Positions 7,465-15,638 of a stretch of 24,945 nucleotides of DNA are shown in pieces. The position numbers and the translations under genes are program-made. The DNA comes from JAHEJX01 sp041605955 (lineage in GTDB: Bacteria > Actinomycetota > Acidimicrobiia > Spongiisociales > UBA5794). Under the pieces are notes generated by a model. That model saw only the letters and a list, made by a program, of their open reading frames with translations, did no database searches and was not told where the DNA came from. Every line of letters begins with the position of its first letter. The stretch's first letter is position 1. The stretch is taken from NCBI GenBank assembly GCA_041605955.1, contig JBFIXI010000063.1, positions 1 to 24,945 of the forward strand. The letters run 5' to 3'.

Positions 7465-7484
7465 CCCGCTGATTGAACAGCGGG
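7465..7484 (-). promoter_or_regulatory. Hairpin in the secG 5' region
   Basis: CCCGCTG (7465-7471) and CAGCGGG (7478-7484) form a perfect 7-bp stem with a 6-nt loop. It lies 81 bp after the gpmA stop and immediately before the ATG at 7464. It could be a weak terminator behind gpmA or a structured leader of secG. It has no U-tract on the minus strand. Confidence 0.5.
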
Positions 7485-7565
7485 TTTAGCTCGCAGAAGT
7501 ATGGATGGAGATGACCGACTACGCAAGTCTTTCCGACCAGCATTTCCCAGGAGACCCGACTTGCT

Positions 7566-8312
7566 TCAGCGGGTACTCGCTTGCTCAGCCACGGCCGCCG
7601 CGGCCGCCGCGGCTGCTTCGGGATCTCCCAGATACTCACTCGTGACGCGCCGCAGGTCTTCGTCCAGTTCATATACGAGGGGGATGCCGGTCGGGATGTT
7701 GAGCGACGAGATCTCCTCGTCGGAGATCCCGTCGAGGTGCTTCACCAGTGCCCGCAAGCTGTTGCCATGGGCAGACACGATGACACGCTTTCCGTCGTAG
7801 AGCTGGGGGACGATGGCGTCGTACCAGTAGGGCAGCATCCGCTCCACCACGTCGGCCAGACACTCAGTTGCGGGAAGGAGCTCAGGGGGCAGGTTGGCAT
7901 AGCGGGGGTCGTGGCGGGGATGGCGTGGATCGGATGGCTCGAGGGCGGGAGGCCGGACCCGATAGCTGCGTCGCCAGATGTGGACCTGCTCGTCTCCGTG
8001 CTCGGCGGCGGTGGCTTTCTTGTCGAGGCCTTGTAGTGCGCCGTAGTGTCGCTCGTTCAGCCGCCAATGACGACTCACCGGTATCCATCCCCGATCGCAC
8101 TCCGCCAGGGTCACGTTGAGGGTGTCGATGGCGCGTCGCAGGACAGAGGTGTGGGACACGTCGGGCAGCAAGTCGGCCTCCATCAGCAGGCGGCTTGCCT
8201 CCTCGGCCTCGGCGACGCCCTTGGCAGTCAGCGGGACGTCAGTCCATCCGGTGAACAGGTTCTCTAGATTCCAAGTGCTCTGGCCGTGCCGGAGCAAGAT
8301 CAGTGTTGCCAT
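7566..8312 (-). CDS. gpmA: 2,3-bisphosphoglycerate-dependent phosphoglycerate mutase
   Basis: The 248-residue enzyme interconverts 3- and 2-phosphoglycerate in glycolysis and gluconeogenesis through a phosphohistidine. The catalytic RHGQSTWN motif has H9. LNERHYG carries E87, and AHGNS carries the second histidine, H182. The length and the LTAKGVAEA segment fit the dimeric cofactor-dependent class. The C-terminus contains a run of eight alanines (about 233-240), encoded by a GCC/GCG repeat and probably a flexible tail. ATG 8312 has no ribosome binding site, but TACTGT ends 6 nt before it, the geometry of a leaderless transcript. It follows a binding-protein gene by 43 bp and precedes secG. 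Together with gap, pgk and tpiA upstream, it supplies most of the triose stage of glycolysis. Confidence 0.95.
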   Translation of the reverse strand: MATLILLRHGQSTWNLENLFTGWTDVPLTAKGVAEAEEASRLLMEADLLPDVSHTSVLRRAIDTLNVTLAECDRGWIPVSRHWRLNERHYGALQGLDKKATAAEHGDEQVHIWRRSYRVRPPALEPSDPRHPRHDPRYANLPPELLPATECLADVVERMLPYWYDAIVPQLYDGKRVIVSAHGNSLRALVKHLDGISDEEISSLNIPTGIPLVYELDEDLRRVTSEYLGDPEAAAAAAAAVAEQASTR

Positions 8313-8318
8313 GGGGCC

Positions 8319-8324
8319 ACAGTA
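8319..8324 (-). promoter_or_regulatory. Putative -10 box for a leaderless gpmA transcript
   Basis: TACTGT matches TANNNT and ends 6 nt before the gpmA ATG. There is no Shine-Dalgarno sequence between them, as in actinobacterial leaderless promoters. Confidence 0.4.
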
Positions 8325-8355
8325 GTAACGACCGGAACGTCCCCTGCCTCCCGGC

Positions 8356-10185
8356 TCACTCTCCCACCCGGTACCAGGACTCGATGTTCCACGTGGGTCC
8401 TGCCGTCGACGGATTCATGCGGAAACCCTGTATCTCGTCGGCCCAGACGCCACCGACGACGGCCCGGCCATTGAGGGGAATGATCACTACCTGGTCGGCG
8501 ATGATCCGCTCCAGCTGAACAGCCAGCGAGAAGATCCGGTCGGCGTCGACGGTGGCTCGCATCTCATCGATGAGATGTTGCGCCTGCAGGACCGCTTCCT
8601 GGCCCTCAACCGTCGAGCCCGGCGTGCCCCATCGATAGAAGTTGCGCCCCGGCGACGGCGGTTCCGCCGGGTGGAAGACGGAGACCGCTTCGACCAGCGG
8701 CCCCGCGCCCGGCAACCCGGCCCATCCCCACGCCCCCATGTCCCATGTGCCCTCCTCGAGCGTGTCACTGAAGAACAGCTGCGAGTCCTCGAGCTGCAGC
8801 TCGACCGCTATCCCCACCCTCGCCAGCTGATCCGAGAGCGCGCGGGCGACCGCAGGTCGGTAGGGGGCGTTTGCCGTGGTCGAATAGATGATCCGCGGCG
8901 GCGTTGTCGCGCAGTCGCGCCCGGCCAGCTCACAGGCGGTGGCCAGCAATTCGCCGGCCCGCCCCGGGTCGTAGGGGTACTGCGCCCACGGCTCGCTGCC
9001 CACGGTGCGGGTGAAGTGCCCCACGAAGCCGTCCGACACCTCCAGCCACTCGTAGCCTGCAGCGTCGAGCAGCGCCCGGCGGTCGATGGCGTGCGCCACC
9101 GCTCGCCGGAACTCGAGGTAGAGGTTCAAGGACTCCGGATTGCGATTGTTGGGACCGAACTGGAAGTTGAGGTGCTCCCAGATCGGCCCGGGAACGATCT
9201 GGAAGTCGACGCCGGGCCGCTGCCACAGCTCGAGTGGAATGTCGCGTATCGGCGTTGACGGGCTTATCACGTCGACCTCCCGCTGGGCGAAGCTGGACAA
9301 GACGTCGCCGGCCTCCGGGACGAATGCGAACTCCACCGCGTCGAGATATGGCAACTGGTTGCCGTCTCCGTCGATCTTCCAGTAGTTGGCGTTACGCACC
9401 AACCGGAGCCGGCGCCCAGCATCGTCGTCGACCCACTCCTCGATTACGAAGGGTCCGGCGGCCGGCCAGATCTGGCTGTTCCAATCCTCGCAGTAGTCGG
9501 ATCCGGTGACGACGTGGCTGGGGACCAGCCATGGGAACAGCGTCTCGAAACGCAACGACGCGGTGGAGAAGCGGGCGGTCAAGCTCTTGTCCTCTACCGA
9601 GATCAGCTCGAACTCCGGTAGCGGATCGGGCGTCAGCCCGAACCCGGAGCACTCCCGGGAGGCAGCCATGAACTCGGCCGTGAACGCCATGTCGGCGCCG
9701 GTGATCGGAGTTCCGTCTGACCACCGTGCCGCTGATCGGAGCTGCCATGTCACGTCCATGCTGCCGTCCACATTGACCACCACTCTCCCGTTGGTGACTG
9801 TCGGCAACTCGGTCACCAGCTCGGGGATGAGCTGGAGCGTGTCGGCGTCCACGTCATGGACACCTGCGAGGTGGGCTTGGCCGACGAGTGCCACGACCGC
9901 GCTGGAACCGCCAGGGGCGTAGGGGCTGAGAGTCGCCGGCTCCTCGTCATGGGCGACGACGACGATCCCGCCGTAGCGGGGTACGTTGGGGTCATAGGTA
10001 CGGCGCGGCGGGGCCGCGGTGCTGGAAAACTGGCCGGCATTGGTCGTCGACGTCGCCGTAGTGGCGGACGGAGTGGCGCTGCTGGGCGCCGCCGTGGTCG
10101 CCGCTACCGACGGATCGGCGCCCCCTTCACCGCATCCGGCGGCGACGAGCGCCAGCACGCCCAGCATTCTCACAACCCGGCGCAT
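8356..10185 (-). CDS. Family 5 solute-binding lipoprotein, paralogue of the 5312-7147 protein
   Basis: A 609-residue extracytoplasmic binding protein. It has a short signal peptide with a lipobox ending in AAGC (Cys18). A Ser/Thr/Ala-rich linker (about 25-60) follows, then a family 5 domain beginning YGGIVVVAHDEEPATLSPYA. It clearly resembles the second binding protein: both contain IPELVTELPTV, WSDG.PITG and GTWDMGAWGW-type segments, and both end in WNIESWYR- or WNMEMWYR-like sequence. It is more diverged in between and has an extra Cys pair (ATACELAGRDC). No permease gene is adjacent, so it may share the dppBCDF transporter and widen its substrate range; this is inference. ATG 10185 has GGAGG only 3 nt upstream; a second ATG at 10167 would shorten the signal peptide. 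Confidence 0.9.
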   Translation of the reverse strand: MRRVVRMLGVLALVAAGCGEGGADPSVAATTAAPSSATPSATTATSTTNAGQFSSTAAPPRRTYDPNVPRYGGIVVVAHDEEPATLSPYAPGGSSAVVALVGQAHLAGVHDVDADTLQLIPELVTELPTVTNGRVVVNVDGSMDVTWQLRSAARWSDGTPITGADMAFTAEFMAASRECSGFGLTPDPLPEFELISVEDKSLTARFSTASLRFETLFPWLVPSHVVTGSDYCEDWNSQIWPAAGPFVIEEWVDDDAGRRLRLVRNANYWKIDGDGNQLPYLDAVEFAFVPEAGDVLSSFAQREVDVISPSTPIRDIPLELWQRPGVDFQIVPGPIWEHLNFQFGPNNRNPESLNLYLEFRRAVAHAIDRRALLDAAGYEWLEVSDGFVGHFTRTVGSEPWAQYPYDPGRAGELLATACELAGRDCATTPPRIIYSTTANAPYRPAVARALSDQLARVGIAVELQLEDSQLFFSDTLEEGTWDMGAWGWAGLPGAGPLVEAVSVFHPAEPPSPGRNFYRWGTPGSTVEGQEAVLQAQHLIDEMRATVDADRIFSLAVQLERIIADQVVIIPLNGRAVVGGVWADEIQGFRMNPSTAGPTWNIESWYRVGE

Positions 10186-10210
10186 GGGCCTCCATCCGCG
10201 ATCGATGCGG

Positions 10211-10216
10211 ACAGTA
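10211..10216 (-). promoter_or_regulatory. Possible -10 box of the upstream binding-protein gene
   Basis: TACTGT on the minus strand lies 25 nt before the ATG at 10185, within the 152-bp gene-free stretch after the 127-residue protein gene. The -35 side is not convincing. Confidence 0.25.
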
Positions 10217-10337
10217 ATGCGGGTCGAGGTTCCCGTGGGCCTCTCCTGTCCTGCTGGTGGCTACCGCTGATGCGGAGAGCCGGCTGCTTGCTCCGTCGTC
10301 GACAGGAAGCCGTTGGTCGAGCTACCGCCCGCCGCGC

Positions 10338-10721
10338 CTAAACCTTGAGCTCGACTCGCCGGCGCACCCACTGCGGCGTGCGCAGCCCCGACCATGCGTT
10401 GCTGTGCGGGCGCACCTTGGCTTCGTCGAGCCACTCCAGCAGGCCCTCGTGCTTGGCGCCGGCCTGACGAATCGCCGCGCCGAGATCACGGCGGGCGCGC
10501 TCCAGCGCATCGTTGGGGCTCTTGCCGAGAACCACCATCTCGAGCTCGACTCGCTCGGTGATCAAATCACAGCCCACGCGAAACTCGATAGTGTCCTCGC
10601 GGGCTTCGAGCTCATCACATACCGAGTCGAGGTGCTCCCGCAGCGCTCCAGGATCGAATTCCCAACCGATGCGCCTGCCGACCTCGAACTCCATGATCAC
10701 GTGGAAGGGCTCCCAGCCCAT
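10338..10721 (-). CDS. Unrecognised 127-residue protein downstream of tpiA
   Basis: I do not recognise this protein. It looks soluble, with no signal peptide or membrane helix. Its pattern is alpha/beta: an N-terminal strand (FHVIMEFEV), an acidic helix (about 25-40), a strand pair (DTIEFRVGCDLITERVELEMVVLG), a charged helix rich in Arg/Ala (about 68-90), and a basic tail ending VRRRVELKV. Two cysteines are present (about C35 and C50). The codon use fits its neighbours, and the start ATG 10721 has a weak GGATGA upstream; ATG at 10694 is an alternative. It sits 64 bp after tpiA on the same strand and could be the last gene of the glycolytic operon. No function can be assigned. Confidence 0.7.
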   Translation of the reverse strand: MGWEPFHVIMEFEVGRRIGWEFDPGALREHLDSVCDELEAREDTIEFRVGCDLITERVELEMVVLGKSPNDALERARRDLGAAIRQAGAKHEGLLEWLDEAKVRPHSNAWSGLRTPQWVRRRVELKV

Positions 10722-10785
10722 GTCTCATCCGCCCTTTTCTGCCTGCGTCAAGCCCTCTCGCATGGTAACGCGCCTTGGGCCAGAT

Positions 10786-11550
10786 TTACACCCAGTATCT
10801 GACGACCGAGGCGAACGTGTCGGGGTCGAGGCTGGCCCCTCCAACGAGCGCGCCGTCGATGTCTTTCTTGGCCATCATCGCCGCCACATTTCCCGGATTG
10901 ACTGAGCCTCCATAGAGAATCCGCATGTGATCGGCGGCGCCGCCGAAGCCGTCGGCTGCCAGGCTGCGAATGAAGGCACACACCGCGGCGGCGTCATCCG
11001 GCGTAGCGGTCCGACCGGTGCCGATAGCCCATACTGGTTCATAGGCGACGACCAATGAGTTGACCTGATCCTGCGTCAACCCGCTGGTCCCGGCGACGAA
11101 TTGGCCACGCACCCGCTCCTCGGTGAGGCCCTCGTCGCGCTCGTGCTCCAATTCACCTACTGCCAGGATCGGCGTCATCCCGGCGTCGTAGACGGCCTTC
11201 ACCTTGCGGTTGATGTCGGCATCGACCTCGCCGAATATGTGCCGCCGCTCCGAGTGGCCGAGCACCACGTACGACACCGACAGCTTGGCGAGCATCAGCG
11301 GAGAGATCTCTCCGGTATACGCGCCCGACTCCGCATAGTGGCAATTCTGCGCCCCCAGCTTGAGGGGCAGATGGTCCGTCTCGATGACCGTCTGCGCGGA
11401 CCGCAACGCAGTGAATGGCGGGCACACGACCACCTCGACGCGGTCGTGATCCGAGTCGCTCAACCGGTATGACAGCTTCTGGACCATCTGAATGGCGTCC
11501 AGGTGGGTGGCGTTCATCTTCCAGTTGCCGGCGATCAGGTCCTTGCGCAT
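10786..11550 (-). CDS. tpiA: Triose-phosphate isomerase
   Basis: A 254-residue TIM-barrel enzyme interconverting dihydroxyacetone phosphate and glyceraldehyde 3-phosphate. The catalytic residues are visible: K11 in GNWKMN, H99 in LGHSERR, E171 in AYEPVWAIGTG, and the phosphate-binding LYGGSV near 212-217. The open frame extends upstream into the pgk region, but that part is not TPI-like. ATG 11550 is one base after the pgk stop, with GGGAG inside the end of pgk as its ribosome binding site. Length and motifs are normal. It belongs to the gap-pgk-tpiA run and is expected to be cotranscribed and translationally coupled with pgk. Confidence 0.97.
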   Translation of the reverse strand: MRKDLIAGNWKMNATHLDAIQMVQKLSYRLSDSDHDRVEVVVCPPFTALRSAQTVIETDHLPLKLGAQNCHYAESGAYTGEISPLMLAKLSVSYVVLGHSERRHIFGEVDADINRKVKAVYDAGMTPILAVGELEHERDEGLTEERVRGQFVAGTSGLTQDQVNSLVVAYEPVWAIGTGRTATPDDAAAVCAFIRSLAADGFGGAADHMRILYGGSVNPGNVAAMMAKKDIDGALVGGASLDPDTFASVVRYWV

Positions 11551-11551
11551 G

Positions 11552-12745
11552 TCAACTCCCAGCCTCTCCTGTTTGAGCCTTCCGTAGAGCTGCGATACCG
11601 GGGAGCAGCTTCCCTTCCAGCATCTCGAGTCCCGCACCACCGCCACTGGAAACGTGGCTGACGTCTTCGGCACCACCGAGCAGGCGTAGCGCCGCCACGC
11701 TATCGCCACCGCCCACGACGGTGAATCCCGACGCCTTGGCGACGGCGGCGGCCACCCCGGCCGTGCCGGCCCTGAATGCCTCCCACTCGAACACACCCAT
11801 CGGCCCGTTCCAGAAGACCGACTGGCTGGATTCGATGACACCGCCAAAGCGTTGAACAGAGTCGGGGCCGATGTCGAGGCCGATCGCATCGGCGGGAATA
11901 GCGGTGGCGGGAACGACCTCGTGAGCCGCATCGGCGGCGAAGCGATCCGCCGCCACGATGTCCACGGGGAGCACCAGCTTGCCGCCATGGGCGGATTCGA
12001 GCAACGCCTCCACCTCGTCGAGCATCGACTCCTCGACGAGTGACTTGCCGATCTCGTAGCCACCGGCCTTGAGCAGCGTGAAGCACATCCCGCCACCCAC
12101 CAGCATCAGATCCACCCGCGGCAGCAGGTGTTTCATGACGGCCAGCTTGTCCGATACCTTGGCGCCCCCGAGGACGACCACGAACGGCTTGACCGGGTTG
12201 GTCAGCAGCTTGCCCAACGCCGCCACCTCTGCTTCCAGGAGGCGGCCGGCGGCCGCGGGCAACATTGCGGCCACACCTGCGGTGGAGGCGTGGGCGCGGT
12301 GCGCACTCCCGAACGCATCGAGGACGAACGCATCGGCGAGGTCGGCGAGCGCGCCGGCCAGCTCCGGGTCGTTCGCCTTCTCGCCGGGCTCGAATCGGGT
12401 GTTCTCCAGCACCACGACCGCGTCACCGGCGGCGGCGATCGCCGCCTTGACGTCGTCGCCGACGACCGCATCCACCTTCACCGTCGCGAAGCCCCCCAGC
12501 TCCCCGAGCTTGGCCGCCACCGGATCCATCACCAGGTCGGGATCAGGGCGCCCACCCGGGCGGCCCAGGTGCGAGCAAACCACTACCTGGGCACTGCGGC
12601 TGAGCAGCTCCTCGATCGTCGGCAAGCTGGAGCGAATGCGAAAGTCATCCGCTACCGCCCCGGACTGCAACGGAACATTCAGGTCGGCGCGCACCAGCAC
12701 AACCTTGCCGGCTACGTCCAGGCTGTCGAGGGTGGGTAGCTCCAA
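11552..12745 (-). CDS. pgk: Phosphoglycerate kinase
   Basis: A 397-residue two-domain kinase transferring the phosphate of 1,3-bisphosphoglycerate to ADP. The N-domain substrate site shows RADLNVP (D21, N23), DFRIR (R36) and SHLGRPGG (H59, R62). The C-domain shows LGGAKVSDKL, GGGMCFTLLKA and the nucleotide-binding GGGDSVAAL. The start is TTG at 12745, just one base after the gap stop codon. There is no strong ribosome binding site, so it probably depends on coupling with gap. No internal methionine would give a full N-domain. Confidence 0.96.
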   Translation of the reverse strand: MELPTLDSLDVAGKVVLVRADLNVPLQSGAVADDFRIRSSLPTIEELLSRSAQVVVCSHLGRPGGRPDPDLVMDPVAAKLGELGGFATVKVDAVVGDDVKAAIAAAGDAVVVLENTRFEPGEKANDPELAGALADLADAFVLDAFGSAHRAHASTAGVAAMLPAAAGRLLEAEVAALGKLLTNPVKPFVVVLGGAKVSDKLAVMKHLLPRVDLMLVGGGMCFTLLKAGGYEIGKSLVEESMLDEVEALLESAHGGKLVLPVDIVAADRFAADAAHEVVPATAIPADAIGLDIGPDSVQRFGGVIESSQSVFWNGPMGVFEWEAFRAGTAGVAAAVAKASGFTVVGGGDSVAALRLLGGAEDVSHVSSGGGAGLEMLEGKLLPGIAALRKAQTGEAGS

Positions 12746-12746
12746 T

Positions 12747-13736
12747 TCAGGCGAGGCGCTGCACGAGATCGACCAAGCGGCTCGAGTAACCCCACTCGTT
12801 GTCGTACCAGCCGAACACCTTGACCATGTTGCCGTTCGCCAACGTGATGTCCGAGTCGAAGATCACGCTGTGCGGATCGCCCACGATATCGGTGGAGACT
12901 ATTGGCTCGTCGGTGTAGCGCATGATGCCCTTCAGCGGACCGTCGGCGGCTTCCCGGAATGCACCGTTGACCTCGGCCACGGTGACCTCCTCGTCAAGAG
13001 TGGCCACCAGGTCTGTGATCGAGCCGTCGGGCACCGGCACCCGCAACGCCTTCGCTTCGAGCTTGCCGTTCAACGCCGGTAGTACCTTCCCGACTGCAGA
13101 GCCCGCCCCGGTGGACGTTGGGATGATGTTGGCCGCCGCTGCCCGTCCCCGGCGGGGATCCTTGTGGGGCAGATCGAGGATCACCTGGTCGTTCGTGTAG
13201 GCGTGCACGGTGGTGAACATGCCGCGGCTGATCCCAAATGCGTCGTTGAGTACTTTGGCCATCGGAGCAATACAGTTGGTGGTGCACGACGCGTTGGAGA
13301 TGACCTTGTGCTTCGCCGGATCGAGCTGATCGTCGTTGACCCCCAGCACCACCGAGATATCGGCATCGCCGCACGGGGCGCTGATCACGACGTGGCCGGC
13401 GCCTGCTTTGAGGTGCTTTGACGCCAGCTCGTGGGTGCTGAAGATGCCGGTCGATTCGATGACGACGTCGACATCGAGCTCGCCCCACGGCAAGTTCTCC
13501 GGGTCCCGCTCCGAGAAGACCTTGAAACGGTCACCATCGACGAGGAGATCGCCGTCGACGATCTCGACCTGTCCGCCGAACTGACCATGAACCGAGTCGT
13601 TCTTGAGCAGATAACCGAGTGTGGCCGCGTCGGTGAGGTCGTTCACCCCGACGATGTCGAACCCGACCTTGTTCTTCTTGGCGGCCCGAAAGAAGTTCCG
13701 GCCGATCCGACCAAACCCGTTGATCGCTACCTTCAT
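12747..13736 (-). CDS. gap: Glyceraldehyde-3-phosphate dehydrogenase, type I
   Basis: A 329-residue phosphorylating dehydrogenase. The NAD-binding start MKVAINGFGRIGR and the later NDLTD segment (D33) suggest NAD preference. The catalytic Cys151 is in SNASCTTNC and H178 is in TVHAY. The substrate-binding GRAAAANIIP and the C-terminal WYDNEWGYS are present. The frame is open 18 residues further upstream, but ATG 13736 gives the standard N-terminus. It lies only 28 bp after yvcK, where actinobacteria usually carry whiA. It is the first glycolytic gene of the run and is coupled to pgk. Confidence 0.97.
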   Translation of the reverse strand: MKVAINGFGRIGRNFFRAAKKNKVGFDIVGVNDLTDAATLGYLLKNDSVHGQFGGQVEIVDGDLLVDGDRFKVFSERDPENLPWGELDVDVVIESTGIFSTHELASKHLKAGAGHVVISAPCGDADISVVLGVNDDQLDPAKHKVISNASCTTNCIAPMAKVLNDAFGISRGMFTTVHAYTNDQVILDLPHKDPRRGRAAAANIIPTSTGAGSAVGKVLPALNGKLEAKALRVPVPDGSITDLVATLDEEVTVAEVNGAFREAADGPLKGIMRYTDEPIVSTDIVGDPHSVIFDSDITLANGNMVKVFGWYDNEWGYSSRLVDLVQRLA

Positions 13737-13764
13737 TGGTTGTCTCACCCTTTCCGAGATCCGT

Positions 13765-14775
13765 TCAAGCCAACCGGGCCAGCACATCACCCAGTCGGGC
13801 GGGGTCGTGGTTTGGCCAGGGGGAATCGGGATCCACGAGATTCGCAGCTACCACGTCCACGCCGTAGGTTGCGATGGCTTCTTCGTCGACCGCGACCGGT
13901 GCCAGCGGGGCCTCGATATCGATGGCCGAGTCGTTGGCGACAATAGCAGCGGGCGACCGCACCCCGGTCAAGCTGAGCAGTGCATCGAGATGGTCGGCTG
14001 CGTCCATGCCCAGCGTCTCCCCGTCCTGGGTGATCAGATTGCATACGTAGATCAGCCTGGCCTTGGATTGGTTGATGGCTTCCACGATGCCCGGGACGAT
14101 CATGGCGGCCATCACCGAGGTGTAGAGACTCCCCGGGCCGAGCACGATCTGCTCCGCCTCGAGAATGGATTCCACGGCGCGCGGCGACGCCTCTACAGAG
14201 CCAGGGTCGGCGGTCAGCTCCGTGATGTGGCCGCGCGACTTCGAGATGGCCACCTGCCCAACCACCGCGCTTCCGTCGACCATGGCTTCGAGGCTGAGCC
14301 GCTGCCGGGCCACCGGTATTACCGACCCGGATGCTCGCAGCATGGCCTCCACCCGCAGCAACGCCGCCTCGAAAGAGCCTTCCATGTCGGCCAGTGCGGC
14401 AATGATCAGATTGCCCAGCGAGTGACCGCCAACGTCGGCTCCCGCAAAGCGATAGTCGAAGAGTCGCTTCCACGGCGACTCATCGGGGGTGAGCGCCAGC
14501 AGACATTGCCGAATGTCCCCCGGCGGCGGGATGTCGAACACCGGGGCCAGCCGGCCGCTGGAGCCGCCATCGTCGGCGACGCTGACGACCGCAGTGGTCT
14601 GGCCGGCGTAGCGGTTGATCGCCGTCAGTGCCTTCGCCAAACCGCTGCCGCCGCCGACGGCGACCACGTTGGGACCCACCAACTCGGCTTCCAATGCCTG
14701 GAGCAGCGGGTCGGGCTCCAGGGAAACCATGGCCCCGGGCCATCTGGGCCCGCCCAGGCGTTCCTGATCCGTCAT
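13765..14775 (-). CDS. yvcK: YvcK family protein (gluconeogenesis factor, CofD-like)
   Basis: A 336-residue Rossmann-like protein of the YvcK/CofD superfamily. Members bind UDP-sugars and in other bacteria are needed for cell shape and growth on gluconeogenic carbon sources. The nucleotide-binding GGGSGLAK (41-48), VADDGGSSGRL (66-76) and PPGDIR (84-89) are all present, followed by the GHSLGNLIIAALA segment. LTGVRSPAAIVANDSAIDIEAP falls in the less conserved C-terminal part. The N-terminus has about 30 extra residues before the first strand. ATG 14775 overlaps the rapZ stop by four bases (ATGA). Its neighbours rapZ and gap are as in other actinobacteria. Confidence 0.94.
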   Translation of the reverse strand: MTDQERLGGPRWPGAMVSLEPDPLLQALEAELVGPNVVAVGGGSGLAKALTAINRYAGQTTAVVSVADDGGSSGRLAPVFDIPPPGDIRQCLLALTPDESPWKRLFDYRFAGADVGGHSLGNLIIAALADMEGSFEAALLRVEAMLRASGSVIPVARQRLSLEAMVDGSAVVGQVAISKSRGHITELTADPGSVEASPRAVESILEAEQIVLGPGSLYTSVMAAMIVPGIVEAINQSKARLIYVCNLITQDGETLGMDAADHLDALLSLTGVRSPAAIVANDSAIDIEAPLAPVAVDEEAIATYGVDVVAANLVDPDSPWPNHDPARLGDVLARLA

Positions 14776-15638
14776 CGCTCAGCCTCCGGGATGTCGCGAT
14801 GCCGAACCGAGATATCGATGTCGAGCTTCGCCAGCCGGGCGCCGATCTGCTCGGCGATGGCTACGGAGCGATGCTTGCCGCCGGTGCAGCCAATGCCGAT
14901 CGTCAGGTATGCCTTTCCCTCGGCCTCGTAACGCGGGACCAAGAACTCGAGCATGTCCCATGCCCGCTCCATGAAAGCCTCTGCGTCCTGTTGCCCGAAG
15001 ACGTAGTCCCGCACCTCCTCGTCCAAACCGGTATGACCGCGGAGCTCCGGGACCCAATGCGGATTGGGAAGAAAGCGGACGTCGAACAGCAGATCGACGA
15101 CTCGAGGTAGACCCTTCTTGAACCCGAAGCTGATGACGTCGATGCGCATGCGACGAGGGCCCAGCTCCGCAAACGCCGCCTCCACCCGCTCTCGCAGCTG
15201 ATGGACGTTGAGCTCGGACGTATCGATGATGACATCGGCGGCTCCGCGGATCTCTTCGATCTGGCGTCGCTCGGTGGCGATCTTCTCAGCAAGATCACCC
15301 TCCTTCACCGGGTGGGAGCGTCGGGTCTCTTCGAAGCGTCGCGCCAGGACGCGGTCATCGGCATCGAGAAAGAGGATGGTCGTCCGTATGCCCCGTCGCA
15401 GCAGGCCGGTGAGCGCCGCTTCCAGATCGGCGAGGGTGACACCGCCCCGCATGTCGACGACTACCGCCAGCTTCTCCCTGCCACCCTCGAGGAGGCCCGC
15501 TTCGTCGGCCGCGCTCGTGATGAGCCGCGGCGGCAGGTTGTCGATCACGAAGAAGTCGTTGTCTTCGAGAACGTTGGCGGCGGTCGAGCGGCCGGCCCCC
15601 GACATTCCGGTCACGATGACGAGGTGAGGATTAGCCAT
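14772..15638 (-). CDS. rapZ: RapZ/YvcJ family nucleotide-binding protein
   Basis: A 288-residue protein with an N-terminal P-loop domain and a C-terminal domain. In E. coli RapZ is the RNase E adaptor controlling the GlmZ sRNA; in Gram-positives YvcJ is a nucleotide hydrolase of unclear role. The P-loop reads GMSGAGRST (11-19), with Arg17 where the classic Lys stands, as I recall for other actinobacterial members. DNLPPRLI (33-40), LDADDRVLARRFEETRRSHP (about 94-113) and the C-terminal GIGCTGGKHRSVAIAE (RNA-binding region of RapZ) are intact. ATG 15638 overlaps the alkyltransferase stop by 8 bp, and the gene end overlaps yvcK by four. Confidence 0.94.
   Translation of the reverse strand: MANPHLVIVTGMSGAGRSTAANVLEDNDFFVIDNLPPRLITSAADEAGLLEGGREKLAVVVDMRGGVTLADLEAALTGLLRRGIRTTILFLDADDRVLARRFEETRRSHPVKEGDLAEKIATERRQIEEIRGAADVIIDTSELNVHQLRERVEAAFAELGPRRMRIDVISFGFKKGLPRVVDLLFDVRFLPNPHWVPELRGHTGLDEEVRDYVFGQQDAEAFMERAWDMLEFLVPRYEAEGKAYLTIGIGCTGGKHRSVAIAEQIGARLAKLDIDISVRHRDIPEAER

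Noticed and set aside
7465..7565. Possible small RNA between gpmA and secG
   Set aside because: Apart from one 7-bp hairpin I could not fit it to signal-recognition, 6S, tmRNA or other known RNA consensus sequences.
7590..7620. GCC/CGC triplet run near the end of gpmA
   Set aside because: It encodes the poly-alanine tail of the enzyme and is explained by codon use, not by a separate repeat element.
7199..7672. 157-residue minus-strand open frame across secG
   Set aside because: It overlaps secG and the end of gpmA in another frame and is Arg-rich without family features.
13621..14931. 436-residue plus-strand open frame opposite gap/yvcK
   Set aside because: It spans two clear minus-strand genes and has His/Arg/Gln-rich composition expected for a shadow frame.
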